From: Stenotrophomonas sp. SAU14A_NAIMI4_5
GTDB taxonomy: Bacteria; Pseudomonadota; Gammaproteobacteria; Xanthomonadales; Xanthomonadaceae
Assembly (NCBI RefSeq): GCF_003086795.1
Contig: NZ_CP026003.1
Location: forward strand, 3,088,579 to 3,152,578
Direction: 5' to 3'
Length of the DNA stretch: 64,000 bases
In this document: positions 36,236 through 45,948 of the stretch, in pieces
Position numbering within the stretch: the first letter of the stretch is position 1
How the letters are laid out: every line of letters begins with the position of its first letter
Program-made: the position numbers and the translations under genes
Notes under the pieces: model-generated
Seen by the model: only the letters and a program-made list of their open reading frames with translations
The model's database searches: none
What the model was told of the DNA's origin: nothing

Positions 36236-37480
36236 TCACCCGTGCCCGCGTTCGCGGCGCATCGGCGGCCATCGCAGGTAGGTCATCGCACGCCACAGCC
36301 ATTCCATCGGGCCGAAGCGGAAGCGCCGCAGCCACAGCTGCGAGATGCCCACCTGCAGCGCGAACAGCAGCAATGCGAACACCAGCTGCCATGCGCGCGG
36401 CATCAGGTCGAACCAGCCCAGCCCGTAGTGGTTGAACAGCCAGGTGCAGACCAGCGACTGCGCCAGGTAGTGGGTCAGCGCCATGCGCCCCGCCGGTGCC
36501 AGCCAGCCCAGCCGCGCGCGCCAGTGCACGATCCACGCCAGATAGCCCAGGCACATCGGCACCGCGCCGACCGACACCAGCGACATCACCGCGGTGGTTT
36601 CAAAGCTGTATTCGCCTGGCGCCAGGTACGGCTTCCACAGTACCCCGCCCAGAGTAACCAGCAGGCCCAGCGGCAGCGCGACCCAGCGCAGGCTGGCATA
36701 CAGCCGCGGGAAGCGCTCCGGCTCGGTCAACGCACCACTGGCGGCGAACCAGCTGCCGATCAGGAACATGCCCAGCACTTCCGGCCCGGTGATCACCAGC
36801 GCGCCCAGCGAGCTGCCGAACTCCTGCAGCCGCTGCACGTTGCCCTGCATCCACGAGCCCTGCCCGTACACCAGGCGCTGCTGGTCGATGGCCTGCTGCG
36901 CGTCCACCAGCATCTTTTGCAGGTCCTGCGGCGGCGAGATCGTCACCATCGCGCCGATCAGCAGCATCATCGACACGCCGGCCAGGTAGACCACGATGCC
37001 CATCCACGGCAGCCAGCTGCGCGGCGCTTCGCGGCAGGCCAGCAGAGGCAGCGACACCAGCGCGTACATCACCAGGATGTCGCCGGACCAGACCAGCAGC
37101 GCGTGGCACAGGCCGATCAGCGCCAGGCCCAGGCTGCGCCGCAGGTAGAACGGCGCGAATTCACGCCCGGCCGCCTGCGCACGTTGCGCCATGACCGCAA
37201 AGCCGGCACCGAACAGCAGCGAGAACAGGGTGAAGAACTTGCCCTGCACGAAGATGTAGACGAAGGCGTCGGCCGCGTAATCCAGCCCGTGCCAGCGCGT
37301 GTCGATGCCGGTGAAGGCCAGATCCAGCGGTCCGCTGAGGGCCTCGATGTTCATCAGCAGGATGCCCAGCAGGGCCACCCCGCGCAGCACGTCCAGCACC
37401 GCGATGCGTTCGCCGGAAGCTACCGGCTGCAGGGAAAGGGAAGCGGCGTTCACGGGGCATCCGGCAGGCAGGTGCGTCAT
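36236..37480 (-). CDS. DUF418 / YeiB-like multi-pass membrane protein
   Basis: The 414-residue product has about ten hydrophobic helices and the DUF418 C-terminal signature (GRMALTHYLAQSLVCTWLFNHYGLGWF). The N-terminal part contains RIAVLDVLRGVALLGILLMNI, typical of the YeiB group and related to acyltransferase-3-like membrane proteins. The function is not established. Ribosome-binding site for the ATG at 37480 is poor; a GTG at 37453 (VNAASLSLQ) is an alternative start. It is inner-membrane by topology. Confidence 0.85.
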   Translation of the reverse strand: MTHLPAGCPVNAASLSLQPVASGERIAVLDVLRGVALLGILLMNIEALSGPLDLAFTGIDTRWHGLDYAADAFVYIFVQGKFFTLFSLLFGAGFAVMAQRAQAAGREFAPFYLRRSLGLALIGLCHALLVWSGDILVMYALVSLPLLACREAPRSWLPWMGIVVYLAGVSMMLLIGAMVTISPPQDLQKMLVDAQQAIDQQRLVYGQGSWMQGNVQRLQEFGSSLGALVITGPEVLGMFLIGSWFAASGALTEPERFPRLYASLRWVALPLGLLVTLGGVLWKPYLAPGEYSFETTAVMSLVSVGAVPMCLGYLAWIVHWRARLGWLAPAGRMALTHYLAQSLVCTWLFNHYGLGWFDLMPRAWQLVFALLLFALQVGISQLWLRRFRFGPMEWLWRAMTYLRWPPMRRERGHG

Positions 37481-37529
37481 TATGCCGCCGCCCTGCGCGC
37501 CATGGACGGCCGCGCCCTGTTCCAGAAAC

Positions 37530-37557
37530 GCAACGACCCGCCGAAGCGGGCCGTTGC
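37530..37557 (-). terminator. Stem-loop after slyD
   Basis: GCAACGGCCCGC pairs with GCGGGTCGTTGC (one wobble pair) around TTCG when read leftward, 22 bp past the slyD stop, followed by GTTTC. Likely a moderate intrinsic terminator. Confidence 0.6.
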
Positions 37558-37579
37558 TGCCATCACGATCGCGGGGCGA

Positions 37580-38062
37580 TCAGTGCTGGTGACCACCGTC
37601 GCCATGGACGTGGCCGTGGTCGATTTCTTCCTTGGCGGCTTCGCGCACTTCAACGATCTCGACGTCGAAATGCAGGTCCTTGCCGGCCATCGGGTGGTTC
37701 AGGTCGACGTCGACCACGCTCATGCCGACCTTCTGCACGGTGACCGCGCGCGGGCCGAAGTTGGTCTGCAGCACGACCTGCTGGCCCGGGACCAGCTTGG
37801 CGGTACCGAAGTGCTTCTTCGGCACGCGCTGGGACAGGCCTTCGCGGCGCTCGCCGTAGGCATCGGCCGCCGAGACGTCGACGTCGAAGGTCGCGCCGGC
37901 TTCCTTGTCCATCATGGCGTTTTCCAGGCCCGGGATGATGTTGCCGTGGCCGATCAGGATCGACAGCGGCTCACCGCGGTCCTTGGACGATTCGATCGGC
38001 GCCTGGCCGACCTCGGAGACGGTGTAGTGGAAGCGGACAACGCGGTCTTTTTCGATCTTCAT
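37580..38062 (-). CDS. slyD: FKBP-type peptidyl-prolyl isomerase SlyD
   Basis: The 160-residue protein has the SlyD layout: FKBP half-domain (MKIEKDRVVRFHYTV), inserted flap (about residues 70-125, with AYGERREGLSQRVPKKHF) and the returning FKBP strand (NHPMAGKDLHFDVEIVEVR). The C-terminal tail HGHVHGDGGHQH is His-rich and should bind nickel or other metals, though it lacks the cysteines of the E. coli tail. It acts as a prolyl isomerase, chaperone and metallochaperone in the cytoplasm. The ATG at 38062 is chosen; upstream in-frame sequence has no homology. Confidence 0.94.
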   Translation of the reverse strand: MKIEKDRVVRFHYTVSEVGQAPIESSKDRGEPLSILIGHGNIIPGLENAMMDKEAGATFDVDVSAADAYGERREGLSQRVPKKHFGTAKLVPGQQVVLQTNFGPRAVTVQKVGMSVVDVDLNHPMAGKDLHFDVEIVEVREAAKEEIDHGHVHGDGGHQH

Positions 38063-38173
38063 GCGCAACTCTGTCTGGATCTGCCGGAGGCAGGCGGGTT
38101 GGGGCGGGTTGTCGCCCGGCGGGGACGCCGCCATCATGACGGCCAATCCAAGGTGGCGCATTATCCGGAGAAC

Positions 38174-38713
38174 ATGCACAACACGCCAGTTTCGTCCGGC
38201 CTGCGCCGGATCGTCGCGCCCGCCCTGCTGCTGGCCCTGCCCCTGCTGCTGGTCGCCTGCGGTGGCGGCAAGGCCGTCCGCCCCGCCACGCCGCCGCCCA
38301 CGGCGCACTGGCCGGCCACCACGCCGGACAACCCCGAGGCTGCCAATTCGGTGCTGATGCGCGCCATCAGCCTGGTCGGCACGCCCTACCGCTATGGCGG
38401 CAACACCCCCGATTCGGGCTTCGACTGCAGCGGCCTGGTGACCTACGTCTACCGCGAGATGGTCGACCTGAAGCTGCCGCGCACCTCACGCGACCTGGCC
38501 GCCGTGCAGGGACCGAAGATCGATCCGCAGCGCCTGGCCACCGGCGACCTGGTGTTCTTCGGCAGCCGCGGCAACGTCACCCATGTCGGCATCTACGTGG
38601 GCGAAGGCCGATTCGTGCACGCGCCGAGCACCGGCGGCACCGTCCGCCTGGACTCGCTCAGCGGCGCCTACTGGAAAGACCACTACACAGGAGCGAAACG
38701 CGTTCTTCGCTAA
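38174..38713 (+). CDS. NlpC/P60-family cell-wall hydrolase, lipoprotein
   Basis: The 179-residue product has a lipoprotein signal with lipobox LVAC (Cys about 29) after a CCGGAG site. The NlpC/P60 domain (about residues 60-178) shows the catalytic Cys in SGFDCSGLVTYVY, His in NVTHVGIYVGEGRFVHA, and the RTSRD and GDLVFFG motifs. It should cleave peptide cross-links or stems in peptidoglycan from the outer membrane. A second NlpC/P60 gene of the same type lies 131 bp downstream. Confidence 0.92.
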   Translation: MHNTPVSSGLRRIVAPALLLALPLLLVACGGGKAVRPATPPPTAHWPATTPDNPEAANSVLMRAISLVGTPYRYGGNTPDSGFDCSGLVTYVYREMVDLKLPRTSRDLAAVQGPKIDPQRLATGDLVFFGSRGNVTHVGIYVGEGRFVHAPSTGGTVRLDSLSGAYWKDHYTGAKRVLR

Positions 38714-38738
38714 AATGAACAGGCGATATGTTCAAAAC

Positions 38739-38754
38739 TGTGATGGACGTCACT
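38739..38754. promoter_or_regulatory. Candidate CRP/Clp-family operator
   Basis: TGTGATGGACGTCACT matches the CRP/Clp consensus TGTGA-N6-TCACA at nine of ten half-site positions. It lies about 90 bp before the second NlpC/P60 gene, in the 131-bp gap. Clp is the CRP homologue of xanthomonads; binding is inferred from sequence only. Confidence 0.45.
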
Positions 38755-38805
38755 GTGGAAATAACGGTTTATTAACGGAATTTTTAACTTATTGACGCTT
38801 TTACA

Positions 38806-38830
38806 GGGCATGATGCCCCATCGTTTTTTT
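38806..38830 (+). terminator. Hairpin with T tract in the leader of the second NlpC/P60 gene
   Basis: GGGCA/TGCCC around TGA (38806-38818) is followed by CATCG and seven T residues (38824-38830). It could end the first NlpC/P60 transcript or act as an attenuator, as the next start codon is only 15 bp away. Confidence 0.5.
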
Positions 38831-38844
38831 CCTGTGACCGACGC

Positions 38845-39615
38845 GTGACGACTGACGACCTGCAAGGCCAAGGCCAGACCGCCGCTTCTTCACGTAGTGT
38901 CCGCCCGCTTTTCCTGGGCCTGGCGCTGTGTCTGACCAGCCTTCCGGCCTGGTCGCAGAGTGCCCCCACCAAGACCGATGCGACCCCGGCCACCGTGGCC
39001 GAGACCGCCCGGCCGGCCGCCAAGGCCGACGCTGCCGCTCCCCAGCGCAGCCGCGCCGATGCCGCCGCCAGCGCCACCCTGGCCGCCCTGCTGCCGCATC
39101 TGGCCGCCAATGACACCATTCCGCTGATGGACCGCTCGGCGATGGTCGCCGGCGACCTCAGCCGCCTGCTTGCCAACTACGACACCAGCAGCGCCGCCAA
39201 TGGCAGCGTCGTTGGCACCGAGGCCGACAACGGCAAGGTGCAGTCCCTGCTGCGCCGCGCGATGACCCTGCTGGGCACCCCCTACCGTTGGGGTGGCAGC
39301 AACCCGGACAGCGGCTTCGACTGCAGCGGCCTGGTCGGCTACGTATTCCGCTCGGCGCTGGGCATCGAGCTGCCGCGCGTCTCGCGCGAAATGGCCCATG
39401 ACAACAATGCCGAACTGATCAACGACCGCGCCGCGCTGGCGGCGGGCGACCTGGTCTTCTTCGGCCGCAAGGGCCGCGTCGACCACGTCGGCATCTATGT
39501 CGGCGAAGGCCGCTTCCTGCACGCACCGAGCACCGGCAAGGACGTCCGCGTCGACACCCTGCTCAGCGGCTACTGGGGCAACAAGTTCATGCAGGCCCGC
39601 CGCGTCGACCTCTGA
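38845..39615 (+). CDS. NlpC/P60-family cell-wall hydrolase, secreted
   Basis: The 256-residue product begins with GTG; a hydrophobic stretch (residues 22-37, LFLGLALCLTSLPAWSQ) is a signal peptide with cleavage after WSQ. An Ala-rich spacer (about 40-125) precedes the NlpC/P60 domain, with catalytic Cys in SGFDCSGLVGYVF and His in VDHVGIYVGEGRFLHA. The catalytic domain is close to that of the gene upstream, but the anchor differs (soluble versus lipoprotein). It should hydrolyse peptidoglycan peptides in the periplasm. A terminator follows. Confidence 0.92.
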   Translation: MTTDDLQGQGQTAASSRSVRPLFLGLALCLTSLPAWSQSAPTKTDATPATVAETARPAAKADAAAPQRSRADAAASATLAALLPHLAANDTIPLMDRSAMVAGDLSRLLANYDTSSAANGSVVGTEADNGKVQSLLRRAMTLLGTPYRWGGSNPDSGFDCSGLVGYVFRSALGIELPRVSREMAHDNNAELINDRAALAAGDLVFFGRKGRVDHVGIYVGEGRFLHAPSTGKDVRVDTLLSGYWGNKFMQARRVDL

Positions 39616-39641
39616 CCCGGACGCCCGCACCCGCACTGGAA

Positions 39642-39666
39642 GCCGCTGCCCTGCAGCGGCTTTTTT
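39642..39666 (+). terminator. Intrinsic terminator after the second NlpC/P60 gene
   Basis: GCCGCTG/CAGCGGC arms (39642-39660) followed by six T residues, 27 bp after the stop. Confidence 0.9.
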
Positions 39667-39854
39667 GTTGTCCACCTCCCCTGACGTGCAGATGCGTGGC
39701 CGCTGGCCGCCGCTGCCTGCGTTGGTCACTGATGTCACGGCGGGATACATGCCGCGACCGGCCGCTGGATGCGGCCATGGCATCCCGGCGTGGGGCGGCA
39801 CGCGCGATGCCCGGTCTGACACCGCCCGCGTTGCCCGGATGCTTGGGGGAAGGC

Positions 39855-41203
<1,349 letters not shown>

Positions 41204-41207
<4 letters not shown>

Positions 41208-41497
41208 TGCCGGGCGCTGCCCGGCAGGCGAAGCCGCCGCCGTTGACGTTGACTTGGGTCCGCCTTGAAGCGAGCCGAGCACCGCAGGGGAACCAGGGGC
41301 GAAGAGGCGCGGGTGTCTGAGCGCAGCGAGTTCCGCGCCGTCCCCTGGTTCTCCGAGGAGCGCAGGGTACCGGCGCGCACAGCGCGGCGGCTCGCGGACG
41401 GCGGCGTGTTTCTTTGGTTACTTTCTTTGCACGAGCAAAGAAAGTGACACCCCTCCGCGGTCGCGGGAAACGGCCGCCGGGCAGCGCCCGGCACCAC
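41204..41497. repeat. Interspersed element nested between two inverted SMAG units
   Basis: A SMAG unit starts at 41204 (GTAGTGCCGGGCGCTGCCC...; its TAG is the activator stop codon) and an inverted copy of the same stem ends near 41497. Between them lies about 210 bp (41237-41448) that I recognise as a dispersed sequence of Stenotrophomonas/Xanthomonas genomes, often mis-annotated as a short Arg-rich protein. It ends in a perfect 11-bp hairpin ACTTTCTTTGC-ACGA-GCAAAGAAAGT (41420-41445). No convincing gene lies in this 365-bp convergent gap. Confidence 0.6.
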
Positions 41498-41517
41498 CAT
41501 GCGTGAGCGTCGCTGCG

Positions 41518-41547
41518 AAAAAAGAACGCCGGGCGAGGCCCGGCGTT
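41518..41547 (-). terminator. Intrinsic terminator of the fap operon
   Basis: Read leftward, AACGCCGGGC pairs with GCCCGGCGTT around CTC (41525-41547), then C and six T residues. It lies 25 bp past the fapF stop. Confidence 0.9.
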
Positions 41548-41572
41548 GCCGATGCAGGATCACCGCAATCAG

Positions 41573-42868
41573 CTACAACATGTACGGCACCTTGAACGAC
41601 AGCGTGAAGTCCGGTGCATCCGGGGTCAGGCCGATGCCCAGCAGGGTCACCATCGTCGCGTGCTGGTTCAGCGCGTAGGTCACGCCCAGGTTCAACGACG
41701 CCGCGTTGGCATCGCTGCCGATTACCTTCACCCACTGCCCGCCCTGGAACCGCGTCGACGCGCGTGCACTGATCTTGTCGCTGAAGGAAATGCTCAGGCT
41801 GGTGCGTTCGTTGAAGGCGAAGGCCACGCCGGCACCGAAGTACACCGACCCACCCAGCTTCACATCGCCGGGGTTCACGGTGTCCGGGTTGCTGTCGATA
41901 TCGTCGAAGCCACGCGGGAAGGAATGGATGTAGCCGGCGTTGGCGAACAGGATCGCCGGATCGGCGGTCTTCACCATCGACACGCCCAGGTTGGCCTGCC
42001 AGACGCCGTTGCCGGTCGGCTGTTCGCGCGGGACCGCGAAGCGGATGTAGTCATCGTCATCACGCTCGATCACCCGCCAGTCCAGGCCATACGGTGCGCG
42101 GCCGGTCGGTGCGGTGACGCCGCCGGTCAGCACCGTTTCCGGGCGCCAGCCACGCTCGCCGAACAGGCGGTAGTTGGCGCTCATGCTGACATCGCCGATG
42201 CCGTTGCCGTTGGTCTCTTCCTGCGCGATCGCCGCCGCCGCGCCGCCCGCACCACCCTTCTGGTACACGGTGCGCCGTGCCAGGTAGGGCACGTCCATGT
42301 TCAACGTCAGGTTCGGGCTGACACCCCAGCGCGCGGCCAGGTTGTAGGTCAGCGAATCGGACTCGACATTCTCGATGGCGATGTTGCCGAGGAAGATCGC
42401 ATCCAGCGCCAGGAAGCCGTTGAGGGAGAGCTGCTTGCGGTCATAGCGCGCGTAGGTGAGGCTGTTTTCAACGGTGAACCTGCGCGAGAACAGCGCCGCC
42501 TGCTGCTGTTTCACATCGTCCACGCTGCGCCGCGCCTCCTGCTTGGCTTGCTGGGCCTCGGCCGCGGTGCTGGCATAACCTTCGCTGCTCGGTGGCACGG
42601 CGGCCGCCGCCGCAGGCGCCAGGGGCGCCGCCGGGGTCGTGGCGCCGCCGGCCCGTCCGCTCAGGCGGGCCTGCATGGCCTGCACCTGCATGTCCAGCTC
42701 GCGCAGGCGTCGCACCTCCTGCGCGTAGTTGGCCTTGAGCTGCTCGAGCTGGGTGATCAGTGCCTGTACATCGGCACCGTCCTTGGCCTCCGCCGCCGGT
42801 TGCTGGGCGAAGGCATTGGCCGCCAGCGCCGCCAGCGCCAGCGGGGTAAGCCGCAAATAGGTGTGCAT
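41573..42868 (-). CDS. fapF: FapF-like outer-membrane amyloid secretion pore
   Basis: The 431-residue protein has a signal peptide ending ANAFAQ, then a predicted coiled coil (about residues 28-75, VQALITQLEQLKANYAQEVR), an Ala/Pro-rich linker and a 12-strand-type beta-barrel ending DFTLSFKVPYML. Pseudomonas FapF has exactly this plan: a trimerising coiled coil and a plugged barrel exporting fibre subunits. Automated labels may call it a transporter of the phenol-degradation MetA type. It is the last gene of the six-gene operon, 45 bp after fapE. Homology assignment rests on domain order and synteny. Confidence 0.82.
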   Translation of the reverse strand: MHTYLRLTPLALAALAANAFAQQPAAEAKDGADVQALITQLEQLKANYAQEVRRLRELDMQVQAMQARLSGRAGGATTPAAPLAPAAAAAVPPSSEGYASTAAEAQQAKQEARRSVDDVKQQQAALFSRRFTVENSLTYARYDRKQLSLNGFLALDAIFLGNIAIENVESDSLTYNLAARWGVSPNLTLNMDVPYLARRTVYQKGGAGGAAAAIAQEETNGNGIGDVSMSANYRLFGERGWRPETVLTGGVTAPTGRAPYGLDWRVIERDDDDYIRFAVPREQPTGNGVWQANLGVSMVKTADPAILFANAGYIHSFPRGFDDIDSNPDTVNPGDVKLGGSVYFGAGVAFAFNERTSLSISFSDKISARASTRFQGGQWVKVIGSDANAASLNLGVTYALNQHATMVTLLGIGLTPDAPDFTLSFKVPYML

Positions 42869-42913
42869 GTCGTTGGCCTGCGTTGTCCGTCCTTCCCCCT
42901 TGACCGGGCCGTA

Positions 42914-43663
42914 TTACTGGCCCGGGCCCATGCCGCGGTTCAGCGCGATCGCCTGGGCCACGCTCTGGCTCAACGGCTGGTTGCTGGCCACGGTGCTGCG
43001 TACCAGCTCAAGCTGCAGCCGGTTGCTTGCCACTTGCCCATCACCGGACAGGGCGATGCCCTGGCCGACGCTGCCATTGCGGATCCACTGCTGGACCAGG
43101 CCCTGGCCGTCGATCTGCAGCATCAGGCGCGCCTGGTTGCCATCGAGCACCGCCGTGGCACTGGTCCCGCCCTGCTGCATCTGGGCGATGCGGTTGCCAT
43201 CGTCGGTGGTGGTCGGCACCGCGCCATCACGCACGGTCAAGGTGGTCACGTTGCGCGCGGTGTTGCCATCGCCGGCCACCTGCACCGCCTGCACCAGGCC
43301 GGTGGCGTTGGCTAGGCCGCTGCTGTCGATGCTGCGTCCGTCCGGGGTGGGCATCGGGGCATCGGCGTTGGTGACCTGCACGTGCGGCTGGAACGTCAGC
43401 CGCGGCGTACTGCCCTGGCGGAAGTCCATGCCCAGGGTCAGCGCGCCCTGCACGCTGCTGCCGTTGGCACCCTGCCATTGCGAAATCATCGTTACCCCGA
43501 ACCAGGCCACGTTGTTGCCGCCCACGGTGTAGCGACCACGCATCAGGTTCAGTTCGGGATCGGGTATTTCCTTCAGGCCGCGCCCTGGTGCGCCTTCAGC
43601 GGCCCAGGCGGGCAGCACCGGCAACAGCAGCAGCGTGGCGATCAACAAACGTTGGCACAGCAT
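42914..43663 (-). CDS. fapE: FapE-like amyloid accessory protein
   Basis: The 249-residue product starts at MLCQRLL, right after a strong GGAGG site, with a signal peptide ending PAWAAE. The mature part has LMRGRYTVGGNNVAWFGVTM, typical of this family, and Gln/Asn/Ser-rich beta-prone segments (e.g. VQQWIRNGSVGQGIALSG). FapE is a minor fibre component or extracellular assembly factor in Pseudomonas. The mature protein has no cysteine, unlike the CxxC reported for Pseudomonas homologues. It starts 13 bp after the fapD stop. Confidence 0.8.
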   Translation of the reverse strand: MLCQRLLIATLLLLPVLPAWAAEGAPGRGLKEIPDPELNLMRGRYTVGGNNVAWFGVTMISQWQGANGSSVQGALTLGMDFRQGSTPRLTFQPHVQVTNADAPMPTPDGRSIDSSGLANATGLVQAVQVAGDGNTARNVTTLTVRDGAVPTTTDDGNRIAQMQQGGTSATAVLDGNQARLMLQIDGQGLVQQWIRNGSVGQGIALSGDGQVASNRLQLELVRSTVASNQPLSQSVAQAIALNRGMGPGQ

Positions 43664-43676
43664 GATCGGGCCTCCT

Positions 43677-44381
43677 TCAGAACAGGTCGGCATGGCTGAA
43701 GCCGAAATCGACCAGTTCGGCATCGGTGATCGGGCCCTGCCGCGCGTACAACGCACGCGCACTGGGCCGCTCGCTGGGTTGCAGAAGAACAGTGTTGCGA
43801 TCGAAGTCGCTGCCGATGACGACGAAAACAGCGCGCGACGGCCACGCTTCGTTGAATTCGGCCAGGGACAGGCTGCGGTTGCCGAGGATGGGGTCGGCCA
43901 CCTCGACGATGCCGCCACGGACCTGCTTGAGCACCACGAAGTGGCGGAACCCGCGTACGTCCATCAGCACCAGGCCGGGCACGCGCAGGTTGCGCAGCCG
44001 GCTTTCATCGATGCGGTAGCCCCGCCCGCGCATGCCGAGCGATTCGACATAGCGCTTGATGTCCAGCAGCGAGAAACCGCGTTCCTTCACCAGCTGCGGA
44101 TCGGACACGCCCATCATCCCTTCGATCACCGTCGCTTCCGTGGTGTCCAGGTGGTAGGCGTAGCGCAGGATGGTGGCCAGTGCGGCCGCGCCACAGCTGT
44201 AATCGGTGTGTTGCCGCACCAGGTTGCGGTAGCGCCGCTCCTGCATGCTCTCCACCTTCTGCTGCATCAGCGCGCCGTTGGGCAGTACGCCGGTGAACTT
44301 GACGTCGCCTGCCCAGGCGTGGGCGCTGCCCAGCAACAGCAGGCAGGACAGCAGGCGGATCCAGCAGCGGTGTGCGGCCAT
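43677..44381 (-). CDS. fapD: FapD-like C39-family periplasmic peptidase
   Basis: The start at MAAHRCWIRLL follows TGGAGGG; a signal peptide ends near HAWAGD. The 234-residue protein contains a C39 double-glycine-peptidase fold with Cys in HTDYSCGAAALATIL, His in GFRHFVVLK and Asp in VADPILG, so the triad is intact. In Pseudomonas FapD is needed for fibre export and may process Fap components. A 139-bp region with three stem-loops separates it from fapC, hinting at lower expression than the fibre gene. Confidence 0.88.
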   Translation of the reverse strand: MAAHRCWIRLLSCLLLLGSAHAWAGDVKFTGVLPNGALMQQKVESMQERRYRNLVRQHTDYSCGAAALATILRYAYHLDTTEATVIEGMMGVSDPQLVKERGFSLLDIKRYVESLGMRGRGYRIDESRLRNLRVPGLVLMDVRGFRHFVVLKQVRGGIVEVADPILGNRSLSLAEFNEAWPSRAVFVVIGSDFDRNTVLLQPSERPSARALYARQGPITDAELVDFGFSHADLF

Positions 44382-44402
44382 GGTGCCCTCCAGCAGAAGG
44401 AA

Positions 44403-44501
44403 GGAGCCCCTGCCCCAAGGGGGAGGAGGAGCAGGGGCTCCCGGGGGACCCGGCCATTGGCGGATGGCCGGGCTTGTTGCACTCAACGCAGCTTCGCTGC
44501 G
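44403..44501 (-). promoter_or_regulatory. Three stem-loops between fapC and fapD
   Basis: In transcription order: CGCAGC/GCTGCG (44487-44501), CCCGGCCAT/ATGGCCGGG (44449-44472) and an 11-bp stem GGAGCCCCTGC/GCAGGGGCTCC (44403-44441) with a purine-rich loop. None has a T tract. They may stabilise the 3' end of fapC mRNA or reduce read-through, setting fibre-to-protease ratio. Confidence 0.6.
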
Positions 44502-44520
44502 AAAGCGGTCACGCCAGGTG

Positions 44521-45903
44521 TTACTCGCCGCCGCCGGTGCCGCCACCGCCACCGGTGCTCGGCTGTGCCACGGCCAGGGCCAGGCTGTTGGCCTGCAGGT
44601 TGCCGGTGCCCGAGGCGACGTTCACGCCGATGTTGCCGGAGGCGCCCGAGAACGCACTGCCCGACAGCGCCGAGGTGTTGGTCGCATTCACGTTCACCCA
44701 GCGGGTGGTCGTGACGGTGCCGCTCAGGCTGGCGTACAGGTCGGCGACGCCCAGTTCGACGAACTGGCTGGTGCCGCTTTCACGCGTATCGAAGCCCAGG
44801 CCACCGACGCCCTGACGGTACGGGTTCGGCGTCGCGTTCTGGATCTCGTTGTCCAGATCGATGTGGCCGGTCGCGTTGCCACCCGGGTGCGGCAGGTCGC
44901 CACTCCAGGTATCCAGATAGTAGTTGGCCATCTGGTAGGCATTGCCACGGCCGCTGTAGGTGCCGGCGCCATAGGCCAGGGTGAGGCCGCTGACACCGCC
45001 GCTCATGCCGACCTGCACCGTATCGGTGTAGGACTGCACGAAGCCGGCATTGCTCACGGCATTGCCGCTGGACACCTGGTTGGAGCTGATGCTGGACTGG
45101 GCCATCGCGCTGGTGGCCACCGACGCAGCGAGCGCGTTCTTCTGCTCGTTGTTGTTGCCCGACGCGATGTTCACGCCGATGTTGCCGGACGCGCCGCTGA
45201 AGGCATTGCCACCGAGGCCGGCAGCGTTGGTGACGCCGGAGTTCATGGTGGTGTTGCCCATGCCGGACTGGTTGACGAACACTTCGGCGTCGGCCATGCC
45301 GAAGCTGAAGGACGCGTCAGCGGCGGACAGCGAAGCCGCATTGTCCTGCGCGTTGTTGTCACCGGCCACGACGTTGAAGCCGAGGTTGCCCGAGGCACCC
45401 GAGCCGACGTCATCGGCGATCGAGGCGCTGTTGGTGACCAGGCTGTTGGACGCGGCGTTGTGGCTGATCGACTGGCGGTTGTCGATGACCGCGATGGCGG
45501 CCGAATCCAGGTCGATGTCACCGGTGATGGTCGGATCGCCGGAGAAGATCACGTCGCTGCTCAGGCGCAGGTCCTTTTCCAGGTTCACGTCGACGCCGTG
45601 GTTGTTCTTTTCCTTGCGCTCGTCGGCCTGGATGTTGCTGTTCTTCTGTACCTGCTCGTTGACCGTACGGTTGCGGGTCACGCTCGAGCTGTCGGTGTTG
45701 TTGCGTACCGTGGTGTTGGTACGGGTCCAGTTGCGGACCTCGTTGTCGGTGTGGTTGTGGGTGTCGTTGCGGGTTTCGGTCACGACATGGTTGTGGTTGA
45801 TGTTCGCGTTGGCGTTCTGGTTGTCCCAGCCATTGGCCGCGGCGGCGGTCGAGGCAGAAGCAATTGCCATGGCGAGCAGAGACTTCTTGAAAGTCGCGTT
45901 CAT
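44521..45903 (-). CDS. fapC: FapC-like major amyloid fibre subunit
   Basis: The 460-residue protein has a signal peptide (cleavage near TAAAANG) and three amyloid repeats with consensus SGASGNIGVNxASGxxNxQxN at about residues 167-188, 235-256 and 418-439. Repeats 2 and 3 are separated by a long Gly/Ser/Tyr-rich linker. Residues 24-100 are extraordinarily rich in Asn, Thr and His (e.g. NINHNHVV, NDTHNHTDNE). The C-terminus is GGGGGTGGGE; no cysteine is present. Three repeats with variable linkers is the FapC plan, so this should be the main surface fibre. AGAGGAC precedes the ATG. Confidence 0.87.
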   Translation of the reverse strand: MNATFKKSLLAMAIASASTAAAANGWDNQNANANINHNHVVTETRNDTHNHTDNEVRNWTRTNTTVRNNTDSSSVTRNRTVNEQVQKNSNIQADERKEKNNHGVDVNLEKDLRLSSDVIFSGDPTITGDIDLDSAAIAVIDNRQSISHNAASNSLVTNSASIADDVGSGASGNLGFNVVAGDNNAQDNAASLSAADASFSFGMADAEVFVNQSGMGNTTMNSGVTNAAGLGGNAFSGASGNIGVNIASGNNNEQKNALAASVATSAMAQSSISSNQVSSGNAVSNAGFVQSYTDTVQVGMSGGVSGLTLAYGAGTYSGRGNAYQMANYYLDTWSGDLPHPGGNATGHIDLDNEIQNATPNPYRQGVGGLGFDTRESGTSQFVELGVADLYASLSGTVTTTRWVNVNATNTSALSGSAFSGASGNIGVNVASGTGNLQANSLALAVAQPSTGGGGGTGGGE

Positions 45904-45948
45904 GGTGTCCTCTCTCTCATCAGTGATACATCGGGTGGTGGGTACTGC

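Noticed and set aside
41265..41447. 60-residue open frame in the activator-fapF gap
   Set aside because: It lies entirely in a dispersed repeat element and matches the kind of spurious Arg/Ser-rich protein often called from that repeat.
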